From NCBI GenBank assembly GCA_022605955.1, contig JAKCOZ010000012.1, positions 21,857,015-21,921,014 of the forward strand: a DNA stretch of 64,000 nucleotides. The letters are read 5' to 3'. How positions within the stretch are numbered: position 1 is the stretch's first letter; each line of letters begins with the position of its first letter. Below, one piece after another: positions 12,501 to 26,533 of this stretch. This DNA is from Rallus limicola (taxonomy: Eukaryota > Chordata > Aves > Gruiformes > Rallidae). A model generated the notes under the pieces. That model was not told the origin of the DNA. It saw nothing but the letters and a program-made list of their open reading frames with translations, and made no database searches. A program made the translations under genes and the position numbers.

Positions 12501-13641
12501 CAGATTTTAAAAACAGCAGGTCTAGAAAAATAAGGGACAATCTAAAAAAGCCCCAGTGGCTTAGACACATTTCATTTGGTGTGAAAAAAGACAAAGACCC
12601 ACATATCTTGCAACATGTAATTTACTTCAAAGGACAGTGACTTATAGCCTATGATTTTAATGATTGTCCTGCAACTGATCATTTTGTGAAGTACCAAATA
12701 AAGTGCAGTTAAACTAAATATTATCCTCTTACTTCCAGAGAACAGTATTTCATTTAAGCCATTCAGCTAGAGGTAGTTTTAAGGGTTAGTGGTAGATTTG
12801 AAACCTTAGTTGTAGTCAGTAGAGCCCCAAGACCTAAGGCTTATATTAGTTCACATTTTAAAAACTTCTCAGAAAGTTTAAAGTCTCAGACATTTTAAAA
12901 GCTTAACTTAAAATAACCAAGCCTACTACTGTGCTGATCTTGCATATACCAGTGCTTTTGAATCAAGACAACAGACTTCTCCCAGAAAGAATCTTCTTCC
13001 ACCACTCAAATTATATTGCCAGCGCTCATATTAGGAGGAAAAGATAGATGGCCTTTACATCAAAGATGCTCTGATTTGCCCTTACAGAGTTAATTGGAGG
13101 ACTGACAACTGAAAGAGCTCTCTGTCTCACAGGACTCATTTTCTCTTTACTCGTACTGCACCAACTTGAAAGATAGAAACATTTAACAGACTGGTCCCCA
13201 GACATGCATTGTTTTTACTAATATTTTCACACTGTGGTGTAGCGATCCTGCCCAAAACCTCACGGCAAGCATCATCTTGAACATAAAATATATACCATGC
13301 CAGCAGAGAAAATTGTCTGTTTCGCTCCTGCCTCCTAGAAGTATCAGTGGATACCAGGAAACCATGTCAGATATGCTCATCAGTCACAAGTAATTGCAGA
13401 TCCCTATCATCATTGTTTTTCCACACAATCACCTTATCTCTGACAAGACACAAAAAAAGCCTACACATGATGGGAAGGATTCATCCCCACAAGTTTGCTG
13501 TCAGAGGAGTAAGAAAATAGTGTATAAGGGTATTGTCCAAATGTTTTACTGTTGCTTATAAATAGGAAGAAGTCTAATTATTATGTTAAACCAAATGTAA
13601 GCCTAACTAGCTTTTAGACACCTCTTTATACCTGCTTTTTT

Positions 13642-13672
13642 AAGGTTTTTCACTAAGGTTTTTAACTAAGGT
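13642..13672 (+). repeat. 13-bp tandem repeat, about 2.4 copies
   Basis: AAGGTTTTTCACT (13642-13654) is followed by AAGGTTTTTAACT (13655-13667) and the start of a third unit, AAGGT. Confidence 0.85.
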
Positions 13673-16600
13673 ACATAAGTGTGTGATTATTTTCATAACT
13701 ATTTCAATAATTAAAACCACATTCCAGTCAAAGTCCTAGCGAGTGGATGCTTTGCCCAGTGATGCATCAAGAGAATCACTAGACCCTATGCTAAGTGCAG
13801 TACTTCCCTATAGAGGGATCTAATTAAATAAACTATATGTATTAAGTGACCATATGGAACATCCGTGGAGGAGAGATACTGTAACTTGGAAGCAAAGTTA
13901 TCATAAGAGACTCTAAAAACAAAAGAATCAAGAACATGTCAACTTTAGTTGACTAGAGGACTGGGACAGAAAAGTGAACCATCATTTAGAATTTTGCTAT
14001 AATTATGCTTTTAAGAGTAGTGACAGAGTTAGACTCAGGCCTCCATTGGGAGGCTGCAACTCCTGTGCTTGGCTGCATCTGACGCAACAGGTCCTATCAA
14101 CACTGAGCAGAAGCAGAAAGATCTAGATATAGCTTGCAGTGCAAGTCCTTGGTATAGCTTGCTTCCACTATAAAGGTGGATGAAGATAAATCAACACCTC
14201 ATAGCTTTTATAGATTCACAAAGAAGCATTATCCACGACAGGAACAGCCCATCATGCCACACTAGGATTGTTTCCTTGCACCTGCTCAGAGTTCCACTTG
14301 CAAGAGTTTGCACATTCCTTATTCTGTGGCTGTCAGGAGGACTGTGCCTGCCACAGTGCAAACCTGAGTACCTAAAAAGCCTGTAGAATACCCAAGTGAC
14401 ATATTTTCTACCCAGAACAGGCTCTGTTCCTCAGAAGTCCTCCACATAAAAGCATAGCATTTAAATCTGTACCTTGTCATGTGATTGAGGTGAACCAACC
14501 TTCTGTCAGGTTAAAAAAAGATGAATCCCAGTGCTTTAATATATTTTATTTCCTTTGCAGTGACGGAAAAGATTGTGCAAGGTACAATGATGGAAGACAG
14601 CAGTAAACTGCCCAGCTGATTTCAACAGTAGCTTCAGGTGTTTGGCATGGACCAGAGCCTGTCTGCTCTTATCTCATCCCAATATAGCCTTGAAGGAAAA
14701 GCATGTACATGAACCAGTATGAAACCCATGCAGTAAAGTTTGCTCTGCAATTCAGTAGCTTAATTCTTCATTGTTTTCCAGATACATACCCAAGCAAAGT
14801 ATAATACTGGGAGTCAAGTAGTCCAAATGCTGAAAGATAATTGCAAACTTTATAGGGCATCAGAATTTCATCAAAATCATATCTGCTTCTACCAGTGCTG
14901 CCCATTTGTTGCATATAGCTAGAGTGAAGCCATGCCAATAAAATAACCCAACCCAGATCATAGTGGATAAATTGGGGGGTTGTCTGAGGCTTAGGCTGTC
15001 TTTAAAGCACAGAGTATACCTGATTTGCTTATCCTAATGCAGGCCAGTGTAAAGAATGTGTTATTAAACCTTTTAATTTCAAACACAGCTCTGAGTGCAA
15101 TTTAAATGAAAACACATGACTGAATCCCACTTGATCTCTTCACACTAGTTCTGGTAGTAGTTGGGCTTTAATTCTAATCAGGATAAACAAATCCATAGTT
15201 GAGACTGGTAAAGAGAAATACATGCCAATTTTATAAGAAAATCTTGATTTTTTTTAAACACTAGGCACAGGGAGATGTACTGAGCTGTAACTGGAGATGC
15301 TGGTCTGAATAAAGAAGAAAGAGTTGAAGTACAGGGAAGCAGAAGGAATCCAGAAGGTGAGAGGTAGCACTACTTCAGTACCTCTTATCAGATGGCAGAA
15401 GGGGTAATTTAGTATTTTCATTGATTCTCATTTCAGTCAGTATTGTCTTGGGATATTAACAGTTTTACTCCCTGTGGCCAAAGCTTTTAAAACTAAGGGT
15501 GATGAAATTAGCTTTTAAGCAAAATGCAATGTGTGGACCGCTATGGTAGGAACCTAAGTAGAATAAAAGACCTTTTCAAACCAACACAAGCCTAAAGATG
15601 CCATTGAATAATAAATAGCCCTTCTCTGGTCTGGTTCACTTTCATACTGAGCAACAGTGCATGGAGCAGGACAACAATTTGGCTCTGAACGGTCAGTTTG
15701 AGGTGTGAGGGTATAGCTGGATACTTCCAAGGATAAAAATGCTGTCAAAGCAAGCATACAATTTAAGGTTCATAAATGAAAGAAAGCTGAGGACTCATCA
15801 ACAAGAATGTCATTGCTAAGAATAAAGACAGATTTTATTTTTTTTAAAATGCTATTCATGACTCCAAGGGAAAAAAAATAGAGTGTCTTACAGAACTAGT
15901 AGGAGAAAGCAGCAAGGACAGCAAATGTCAAGTTAAAGCAGATATATTTGCTGGTGGGTCATTTAAATTGTGCCCGAAGGATGATCCCAGCAAGATGGGT
16001 ATTTCAACTTCGTTTAGCAGCCTCCCTAGCTGGGATAAGGAGATCTAATCACTTTATTAGAACAACAGTGTCCTTGGAGAATAATCCGGGTTGAGGAAGC
16101 TTTTTTTTTTTACTACTTAATTTTATAAAGATTTAGTAAGATACATTCAGCAAACAGCTAGAAGATGGAAATATTTATGATTTTAGCAGTTAGTCTTTGT
16201 ATTGCAAACAGCCGACTGTACAACTGTAAGAATTGCACTGTTCCTGCCCATAAAATTACAAAAAATAAAATACAACCTCTTTTCTTTACCTCTTATGTTT
16301 TAAGAATGGCACAGTACGACACATTTTCTTTTCCACTTTAAATGTTTTAAAGCAATACACTCTTTAACCCAAACCTCTTCATTCCTTTGCAAATAGTACC
16401 TAGAATTCAGATAGTGCAGTAACAGTCATGCAGTTCAACCTCTCTTGCCTTTCATGTGGAGCTCCTGCAACCCCAAGTTTGCTACACAGCTAAAAGTACT
16501 TCATCTCAGCTGAGTTGCTTGTGGGGATATCCTCTAACATAGGATTAGTGCTATGTGTTGCAAACAGGTAGTGACACTAATTAACTGAAATTCCATTTTA

Positions 16601-19600
16601 TATTGTCTTTTTGCTTCTTTCCCCACCTAACCACCTACACCTGTAACCAAACACACAATATCACTGGCTTCCTCTGTAGTGCTAAATTTTGATTTTTTTT
16701 CCCTACAAAGTGGGGAAAAGCTATTGATAAAAAAATGCAGCACTGTTTTTGAATGTTACACTGCTTACAGACTGTACCTCCCATTAAAAGATACTTAATG
16801 ACCCAAATACCCTTGCATCAGGAATGGCAATGTCAAAAGCATCTTGATTTTTAAGCTGCAAGCTACATGCCAGTTTTCATACTGAAGGGTCCATATACAT
16901 CTTGGACCACACAGTAAACAGATGCTCCCAAAGCACCACCCAGCTAAGGAAACACGTCCTTAGAATGTAAAGCTTAAAGCAAAGAGTGCAGAACATTCAA
17001 CAACTGGGCAAAGGTAACAAAGGGTTGAGACTAGTCTTTACTTCAAAGGATTGGTAAAGCTTTCTCTGGCCCTTGTCTATTGCTGAACAGTCTCATACAC
17101 CATATTTTTTGCATTCCCTTTTTTTCCTCCCCCAAATAAAAATTGCATTTAAGGAAATACTCAGAAATTAATGTTTTCCAGAGCAGACAGAGCAAAGTTT
17201 AGCACCAAGTGAGACATTTGACAGGCAGTGCCCAGTTTTTAGCTCCTAGCATGATATTCTTTAGCAGCCTAGAGTATAGTTCTTAAGATGAAGATGGCAT
17301 GTGGGCAAAGCCATTCTGCAGGCCACCTGACTGCTCAAAATGATACATTCTGGGCTGAAAGCATCATCACTGTTCTTAATGGTCTATCACTTAAATAGAC
17401 CACACATCAGTAGACCACCGTTAACAGCTGGTAGCTGCTCCTTTGGGTCCCCCTCCTCATTTTTTTTCTCCATAGACTTGAAAGAAAACCATCCTTGGAG
17501 AAACATTTTCATTTTGAAACACTTCCTACTCTGAAGTCATGTCCAGCATCAAAATGAACAACTGCAGCATGAATTAAACCTGTTAGGATATGACTCTCAC
17601 CAAGTATCACCACCTGGATATTTAAATCCACAAGATCCCTGTTACAGAGGCAAGTGCAGCACTTACATTTCTAGAAGTGGGAAATCACCCACTCTTCAGA
17701 TGTATCTGTGCTTATTGGTGCAGACAAGGCGCAAATTACACCAAGATAGCAACCAAGGTAAATCAATATCAAAGAGCCTGTTCATCTGGCCTAACTGTAG
17801 CTCGCTATGTCGAGACTGACCACTTACAAGCTCTTAAGAACATAGTGTTAGCAATGATATGCACACATACCTAAAAAGGAAAGGAACAAAAATCTTTGTA
17901 GACCATTGATTTTTGCCTCCTCACACTTCTCTAACTGAAGTTAAAGAGTAGTCAAGAGGCAAACAGGTACAGCATGCTGACTGGTTCATAACTGAAGCAG
18001 TAACACAATGTGTGTATGCATGGAGAAGAAAGTTCAAGCCACAAGCAACTGCCCTTTTTCCATTAACACTTTCCCTTATATTTATAACTTGCCTACACAC
18101 TTTGAATTCACCCTCCAAACAGCACCACTTACTACTGATGCTAGACATCATGCCTCCACAGCAGTCGTGATGTGCATTATGAAATATGCCAAACCTGGAT
18201 AAGGAAAAAAAGTGCTTTATTTGTCCTGTTCCTAACCTTTTTTTGTCAAGAATAAGTTGTTAGACTGTCAAAAGGTAAGTCAGATGAGAGCACTAATATG
18301 TTGAGAGTATTTTGGAAATTCTCTCTAGTGGAGTTTATGTAAGCTGGGTCTGATATTTAAGGAGTCAGGAAGTCACCATGCTGCACTGTACCCACGAGAG
18401 CCCTACTATATATCTAACATTAAGAACATCACCTTCTCTGGAAAGTCAAGAGAAAAAAAAAGTCCCCCAGGCTCCTTAGCTGTCATTAGCTTTGCTTGCT
18501 ACTATACCCACATACACCAAAGGGAAATTTATACAGATAGAGAAAGTTTTGATAAAAAAATAAGTTAGATTATGAACTAAAACTCCTGTCTATCCACCAC
18601 AGTTGCTTTATCCAATCAGGTTTTGAAAAATCTCCACAGATGGAGTATATACAACCTATGCGGCCAAAATCAGTTCAACTAGTCCAATGTAAACCTCTAA
18701 CTCTGGTTTATATCCATTGCCCCTCAGCTTTCTACCATGTGCTGCTGTAAAGAACCTGGCTCTGTCTTCTCAATAACTTCTTCAAAGGCACAAGAAGGCT
18801 GCTGTCACATCCCCCATAAAGCCAAATGTATCACAGTTTCACTGTGCCCAGTCAATGCAGCATACCATGGGAACCATGGTTTATTTTATGAGATGCAGCT
18901 CTACATGTCCAAATTATGATTTCCAAGAGACACTGCAGCAGTTCATTTACATACTGAAGAACCCACATTTTTGCCAGCAGGAAAATGAAGAAAAAAAAGG
19001 AGAAAAGAATCAGGTTCAGAAAAACCCAGCCATACTTGCCAAAATGTATTTTTAAAAAGACAAAAATACAGAAATGCAGCTCTAGATCTAGAAGACCCAC
19101 TTCCTGCTCATCCCTGTACCTCAACCATAGCACTGCTCTGTAAGAGCCGCCACATCCACAAATAGAGCAGTAAACCAGTAAATTCCTAGTACCATTGCTC
19201 CAAAGAGGCACATTCCATACAGAAGTTTAGCAACAGAAACAGAGGTCTGATTTAGTAAATCCAGTTTGCCTTACTTGTTATTTAGCAAACACCTTCCACT
19301 AAAATCCTACAGTTTGTTGACAGCAATCTGAAATGTGTTAAAGTAGGATACACATACAGAATGTCTTATTTACTAAAGCAGAATTATTTTTGGAAAAGCT
19401 GAATGTAGAACAAGCTACATCTTGCTCTAATTTACAGCTGAGCATCCTGTTTACATGCTGATGTCTGTGTTTATTTTTTTGGTTACAGGAAGCAACACTG
19501 AAAGACTCGAAATAATTTTGCCTCACACTGCCTATCAAGTTATTCCACTTCCATAGGAAACAATGGCTTGGGGTCAAGTTAACTCATGCAGACAAATGTG

Positions 19601-22600
19601 AGAAAGCAGAGTTGTTTCACCGCTCTAAGACAATGCCATTTTAACAGCTTTGCTATAAGGATTTTCTTTGCCAAGCTTGTTTGCCCAATCTGTCTCTCTG
19701 AAATATGTACGACTTCCTTCTGGCTCTTCTGCTCAGAATACTGTTCAAATTATTTTTCATCCTAGTCAAGCCTTATCTTTTTATTCTGCTTTGTTTCCCC
19801 CCTCTCCTCTTTTACAGGGCAAAGTGCTAACATTTTCAGAAGATTTGCCCTCTATCTTCAAGCTACGGTCTTAACACATCAGTCTCAACTATGAAGCTGT
19901 ACACAACAGCAGTTTCTACATTATATAAATTAGAAATTAAAACCAAAAGTCTATCTTGAAACATAGAATGGTTGGCCTTACAGAGGGTTAAGAGGAGGAA
20001 GCCAGGACAGTTTTCCATATGAATCTCTGTGCAAGTGCCAGCTGGATTTCGCAGCCCGGTGCTCAGTAAAGCACAGTGGAACAAGAACGCTGTTAGTATT
20101 CTTAGAGTGCTCTGAAGAGGAACAGGAAAAGGCAAGAAAATAATCTTACTCTGTACCAGAAAGAAGTGCTGGAAAGTCAAAGAGGAGAATTCAAGCTCCA
20201 TCCTCTCCACAGCACACAATCAACATCACTCACAGTCACTCTCATGCATCACGGTGACACTAAAGGTAATAAGCTGTACATGAAAGAAGGGAAATAGTGA
20301 AGAGGTGTTGTTATAGCACATCCCCCTTCCCTCTTGCTCTCCGTGCCCTCCAAAACTGCACATTGCTTCCAGAATACTGAAAATATTGCTTGCTGAAGCT
20401 GTGCCTGCAAGGGGACCCACTGTGCAGACATTCCTGCCTCTTCTGATATATTTATTGATGACTTATAGCAACATCTCCATTCAAATATCTAGAGCTGTCT
20501 TAGTGTCCCAATTTTTAATTTAATGGCTGATTTACCCTACCTTTGAATCACCGTTAAGGAACGTGAGGCACTCGTAACCACAGACAGACCCCTAAAGCAC
20601 AGGCAATGCTGGGCTGATAGAGAAGCATTGATGACTCCCTAATACTTTAAACAGGTCTTACACAATGCTTGGGGCCTCTGGGCTGCTCCTGTGCACACAG
20701 ACAAGTTAATTCAAACACCACTGACTTTTATTAATTCTTTATCAAGAGCAATGAAAATTGATAGAGCTCCAGAACAAAACAAACAATAAAAATCCCCTTT
20801 CTCTCATGATGAGGAGCAGCTACGTGAGGAAAGCAGGACTAGATAACAGTCCTGTCCCCTTCCTACTACTCCTACCTACTTAAATCTACAGCCAGGCATT
20901 TATTTGCCTCCCTCTGCTTAGTATATCCCAAATCATTACACGTCAGAGACACTGCCAAGTGATACAGCACCACGCACAAGGAAAATCCTGCAAATTCCAA
21001 GGTTATATAGAAGGGGAAAAAAAATAGCAGTTTCTTCACCTCAGGGGCAAAATTGGACTTCACATGTGTGATGGACTGAATAACACTTCATCATAGGAGC
21101 CAATTTTCTTTTAACTCCCCTGCAGCTCTTAAAACATAGATCTTAGTTTTGTACCTGATTTGCTAAAAGGCTTTACTCTCTATCATGCCTTTAAAAAATA
21201 AAAAGGAATGATAAATACATAATTTCATGATCTACTGTGCCCAACAAAAGCAAGATATTTTGGGAAGGAGTACTATTTGCACTTAAGAAACATATACCAA
21301 TATAAAAATATTAATAAAAATCTCCCAAACTATGTCATACCCTCCCCCTTCCACAAGGAAAGGAGAGGTATAATTTCCTCAGGGAAAACAAGAGTCAGAA
21401 GAAAAAGCTAAGTAGTTATTAATATGGAAATATTCAAAAAACCCAAACCTGTGACATATAACAAACAAAAAGCCCTAGGACAGTTCCATCTCACATTCCT
21501 TGAATTTTAGTGCTAACTGTAGCAAAAACACAAGAGGCAAAAAAACCTGATAGAACACAATATACAGATATACAGCAAGCCTCTAATCAATAAGGTAATT
21601 AAGGCCATAAGTATCCAAGAAAGTCAACATTTCAACATTCTCCTGGCACGTAGGACTTCATCAGTAAAAAGGACCCTTTCCCCTCCCAATACCAAATTCC
21701 TTTTTGAACTCATTATATCACACTGCTGTACTTCTGTTAACTCCCCTGGCTTCCCCACACCTCAAAACACACCCATGAAGGAACATCTGTAGATAACCAT
21801 ATAAAGGATTCCTACCTTCAGATGGTCAAGCTTCCACTCTGGAAATAGCTCTTCCTCCCTAACTGAAGATATTCTGAGTATCGTTCTCTTCTAAACTTGT
21901 CCTCCAGGCTACTTCACAGCCCCAGCACTGCAGTCCTCCTCTACCCCTAAGCTTTTCTGGAAAGTTCTTTCCAGCAGAAACTACTAGGTACTACTACATA
22001 CCTCCTCCAGGCTACAGCCACCAATACTCATGGGACTAAACCAAGCCTTTCCCCCTTTGGCTTCTATATATAATCCATGAGCCCTTGATCAGGTCCCAGA
22101 TGAAAACCACCTGGCTGCAATTACTGGGTAGGAGCCTGCACTACCCAGGCTCAGAGTGGTCAGGTTCCTAAATACTAAACACCTGGCTGCAAGGGCAAGA
22201 GAAAACCCTCATCCCCGGTACTGACCTTGGGTTTGAGTGCCCTAGCCATACTCCTGAGCATCCTGCCAGGCTGTGGTGCCCCGCAGCCTCATGGCTGATG
22301 GAATAAAATGAGGGACTCCATGCAGAAATCCCAGCACCTCTGCTGGGGTTTAGGTGGTTGTTTAATCTATTCTGATATACACCACTTACCTTCATCAAAC
22401 ACACTGGATAACTTCTTTTGCAGAAAAGGGCTGAGCTTGATGGTGCAACAGCCACCATGCAATTACCCTGGTAACATCCAGTCCTCTCTGAAGCTGCATC
22501 CAAAGTTCTGATGCCACTTTCTCATTGTCTATGAAATGCAGGTTAAAGTTTGTGGTAGGAAGGCTTAGGTGCATCTGGTCAGCGGAGAAAACACACAGCC

Positions 22601-25000
22601 TAGAATTAAGATTGTGGATGTGGGAGATAGAAATCACATTTTATTTCTTAGATATGAATATCATCGCAGAAATGTTATTCATGAAATTTAGTGCCATGAG
22701 GTAAAAGTTGGGTTTAAAAATGTTTGTTAGCTAATGCAAAACTGACCACTTGCATGAGATGCTATGAATGAATTAGAATAAAGGTGCTTGATTTATTTGC
22801 CTTTACTCTGTTTTTGTTTAATATTGTGGGAACTTGAAAGAACCTGGTTAGAAAAATAAAGTTGAGACAAAGATATAAAACGGGCCAAGTAAAGGTCCCC
22901 TCCTGCTTTCAGGATGTTACAAAATATATGATACCTTTTGTAATAATGCAGCAAGAATAAATCAGCTTTTCACAATCGAGAGGAGATGGTGTTACTTGTT
23001 CTGGTGCCTTTCAGAGGCAAGCATGCTCCAAAATATCGTCAATTTTGTTGCTTCCTATATGTCAGCTTGGAAAGCAGATCACACAAGTGAGATCGGGCCA
23101 AGACAAACATTTTACTGCCATTTTCCCCCCCTTATTACAATTGCTTTCAGGTGGCTATCAGTGTAAATTTTAGTATCTCATACCATTCAGGTGAAGCTTT
23201 TTACTGGGCTCAGTGTCCTTACAAGCTTCAGACTTTGATGACATCGTATTTTATTTTTAGCTGTTGGCCAGCTGCAGTCTCTTTTAATTGAAAAGTAGTC
23301 ATTATTTAGATATATCTTGTGACACGCTCTGTGGTTCACATTTTGGAGAAAGTCTTCAGGAAACCACTGCATCCCAAACCAGGTTCCTAGACCCAAATCA
23401 TAAGTTTTTATTCACTACTATGCTCAGCGTGATGGGAAGAAAGACCTAAATCAGGTGTGCCTGTGCAGAGCTCCAGTTTGCTGGGAGCAGCCCTGCATTT
23501 CTGTCCCCAAACCCTAGCAGGGCAGCCTGGGTGTACCCCACACTCTTGCCTTGTCTGGCTTCTTTTTAAGTGAACCTCACCCATACCAAAATAATGATTT
23601 TCTTTTTCCTTAATGCTGCCTACAAAGAGCTTCTCAATTTTTAGCCCATTAACAAATCTTTCCTGGGATCTATTAACATGTCACTATGGAATGCCTTTTT
23701 CTTCAAAGTTTAATATGGCTTAACTCCGTCTTAATCATATTGCTCTACTACACTTTATAGCCTGCGGCTTCAGGGAACCTTTGCCTTTTATTAGTACTCA
23801 TATACAATCATGATGTCATTCCAAAAATCCAGTGTGGCTTTGGGTTTCATAAATTCTTATACCTTTGATTTACTTAGTGTATCTGCAGCATGCTCAGAAG
23901 CAAGATGTGCAGGCAGGGCAAGGAATAAGTGTTACAGTACCAAGTTGTGTCAGCACTCTGCTTTGCAAGGAGGAGACGTACACTGACAGGAGATAGAGTC
24001 ACTTTCTTCCCTGCAGTGCTCATCAATGTTAACAGTAATAACAGCTTGCTCAAATTCTTGTTACAATCAAGGTGAGTCCTGTTACAACAGTCGATGAGAA
24101 CCAACATACTTTCATGCTTGCAACTTCTTGGTGAGCAGCTCTTTCTAGCTTGACAGTGCCCCATAAGGAAGATCTCTCATGCCACAATTTCATCAGTCAC
24201 AGCATTTCTGGTTTGGCCCATCTAGAAGCTCTGCTGACTGCCTTGTGGGGCAAGGATGTTGGGTCATTGGCACCTCTGGCTGAGGAACGAAAAGTCAGGG
24301 ACAGAAAAATCCTGCTTGGAGGCACAGATTTGGCTGGTTTATCTGCTGGGGTCATATTTTGCACTTTATAATGATGTCTGTAAAGGACATAAGAACATTT
24401 CAGTGTGCTAAATCTGTGGTCTCCATCTGATGACTCTCTTATTTATATCACTGACCTCATTACTGGAGATGACAAACCTAAGATTACACAACTGTATAAA
24501 AGTAGCTGCTGACAATTCTGTTGTCCTTTCCAATTCCATTGCTATTGAGAAACATACTTTAATGTAATTTAAGGTGCTGTAGTCCTAGGATCATGAATAA
24601 GATGGATTCAGTAATTAAAGGGAAACAAGGTCCAGCCTGCTATCTCTGAAATACAACAGATCCCATCATACCCACATGCTCGTCTCCCTGCTCTTACAGA
24701 GGTTTGTCATTTGCAGGTGCTTGGGCTCAGTCTTAGTGTGATGTCAAATAACTGAACTCAGATATCTTCTAAAAAGGCACCATCTGACTTTTTTTATTTT
24801 TTTTTAGAGTAGCACCCAAGCAGGCATTGTCTGGGGCTGCTTAGACATATCTTGCCTTTTCCCAGTTCCTTTACAAGAGTTTTAGAAATGTTTTGTTCCC
24901 AAATCACACTCGCCCCAGTGTACTCGATGCGGTGCAAGCGTTCAAAAGCCTTGGGAGTGTGCAGTGTGTGAAAGGGTATTCAACACAGAGAATACAGACC

Positions 25001-25020
25001 ATCGATTCGTTGGCATCGAT
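25001..25020. promoter_or_regulatory. Paired ATCGAT motifs (ONECUT-like)
   Basis: ATCGAT occurs at 25001-25006 and again at 25015-25020. The palindrome contains a CpG and matches the core bound by ONECUT-class factors. Two copies so close together are unusual in this CpG-poor background. A regulatory role is only a guess. Confidence 0.2.
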
Positions 25021-26341
25021 ATCAGCTTCCTGTTTGTTTCCGAGTATAATTTAAGTCCCAGTTTTTTACCTGTTTGGATCCTGAAAGGTTACTGCTTTTG
25101 TCTATATGAATTGCCATAGCAACCACAGTGCTGGAGCAAACAGTCATGAGCTTTAACAGCCTGGGGGTCAGCAGCAGAGTGCTCTTCATTTAGAGACCTT
25201 CGTCTCTCAAATCTGGGTTGTTTTACCAGCTCGATTAGGCTGTGTTTTCTGTACTTCAGCGCGACTCCCTTTATGATCTGTGACCTACAGAATCCTCATC
25301 TCCGTGTGGCAGGGAGGGAAGAGTTATGGGTTCATGTTTCATCTATTTAGGAAGGATTATAGCTTTTTCCCTTTGGATAAACACCATATTCAAAAAACTC
25401 TCAAATGAATACCAAAGCATGTATTGCCTCACATGTATATCTTGGGCTGAAGGCTGTGTTCTTGTGCTTTTTTGCAAAACTATGGCTCAAATCTGAGTCC
25501 GGGATGAGGCAGTGAGCACTGTGGTATCACATTTGCTCATGCTAAAACTGAATTTTTAGCTAAAACTGTTGCACTGTGCCTTAGATGCCTCAGTGCCACA
25601 GCCTTAGCAGTGCTAAGGGGCTTCTGTCTGCAGCTCTGTCATCTTTTGCATCAGCTGCTGAGGCAGTGTTTTCCCGTTGTTGTTCTCACATATTTGTTTA
25701 CTGTTCCCATGGCCTTGCACCTGCAAACCCCAATAATGTTATATGGCAGATTCTCATGGGCAGCCACTGCCACTGGTGTGAAAATCAGCCCTTTTCCCCA
25801 ACCTGTTCATACGTCAGTTTGTAGATGTTTATAAATAGAGATAACTAAAATGCAGCCCACAACAAAACAATATTTGTCTATTAAACACTATTGGTATTTT
25901 AAATACTAAAATATTATCCAGTAATACACAAGCACAGAAGGTTAAAACCAATGGGCAACACCTCTATTTAATTACTATTTAATTACCATATTCAGCTGTA
26001 ATCATGCCACAAAGAGGAACATCCAAGAGGAAGTTTAGGTTGATCCCATTGGAAAAAATCGCAGGATAAATAGTGGAAAAGCATGCCAGAAAGCATCATC
26101 ATCCTGGCAGTCATCAAAGTATATTCTGCAGCTTCCAGAGGTCTTGCCTCTTTATCTCCTGGGTATCTCTTTTCCAACCTGTGATTGCAATTCTTGTGTT
26201 TGATCAGGACTTTGGGATTTAACTAAGACTGAAAAACGGCTGCACCCATCCCCAAATGTTTGAAGCCAAGATTCGCAAGTAGTTTGTGTGGGTACCAGAG
26301 GCAGACATCTGCCCACCTGTTGACAGGTATGACTTTAGGTG

Positions 26342-26360
26342 ACAGTATTGAAAATACTGT
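26342..26360. repeat. 8-bp inverted repeat with 3-nt loop
   Basis: ACAGTATT at 26342-26349 is followed, after a GAA loop, by its reverse complement AATACTGT at 26353-26360. No function is indicated. Confidence 0.75.
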
Positions 26361-26503
26361 TTTACCCTACACCTGCTTCATTTTTACCACTGAGACAGTT
26401 TTTAACAGAAGAGGACATTCCCATGTTCTTCATCTGGCTACCTACGTTCTTCTTAGAACAGAGAATATCAGGCAGTAGGAAAAGGAGCTGAAATGACACA
26501 CAA

Positions 26504-26533
26504 CCCCCCCCCCCCCAAAAAAAAAAAAAAAAA
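26504..26533 (+). repeat. C13 run joined to A17 run
   Basis: Thirteen C are followed without a break by seventeen A. The compound homopolymer is likely length-variable and error-prone. Confidence 0.97.

Noticed and set aside
19961..19980. CATAGAATGGTTGG resembling a CR1 3' end
   Set aside because: The match stops after about 14 bases and the expected CCTTCCAAC-type context is missing.
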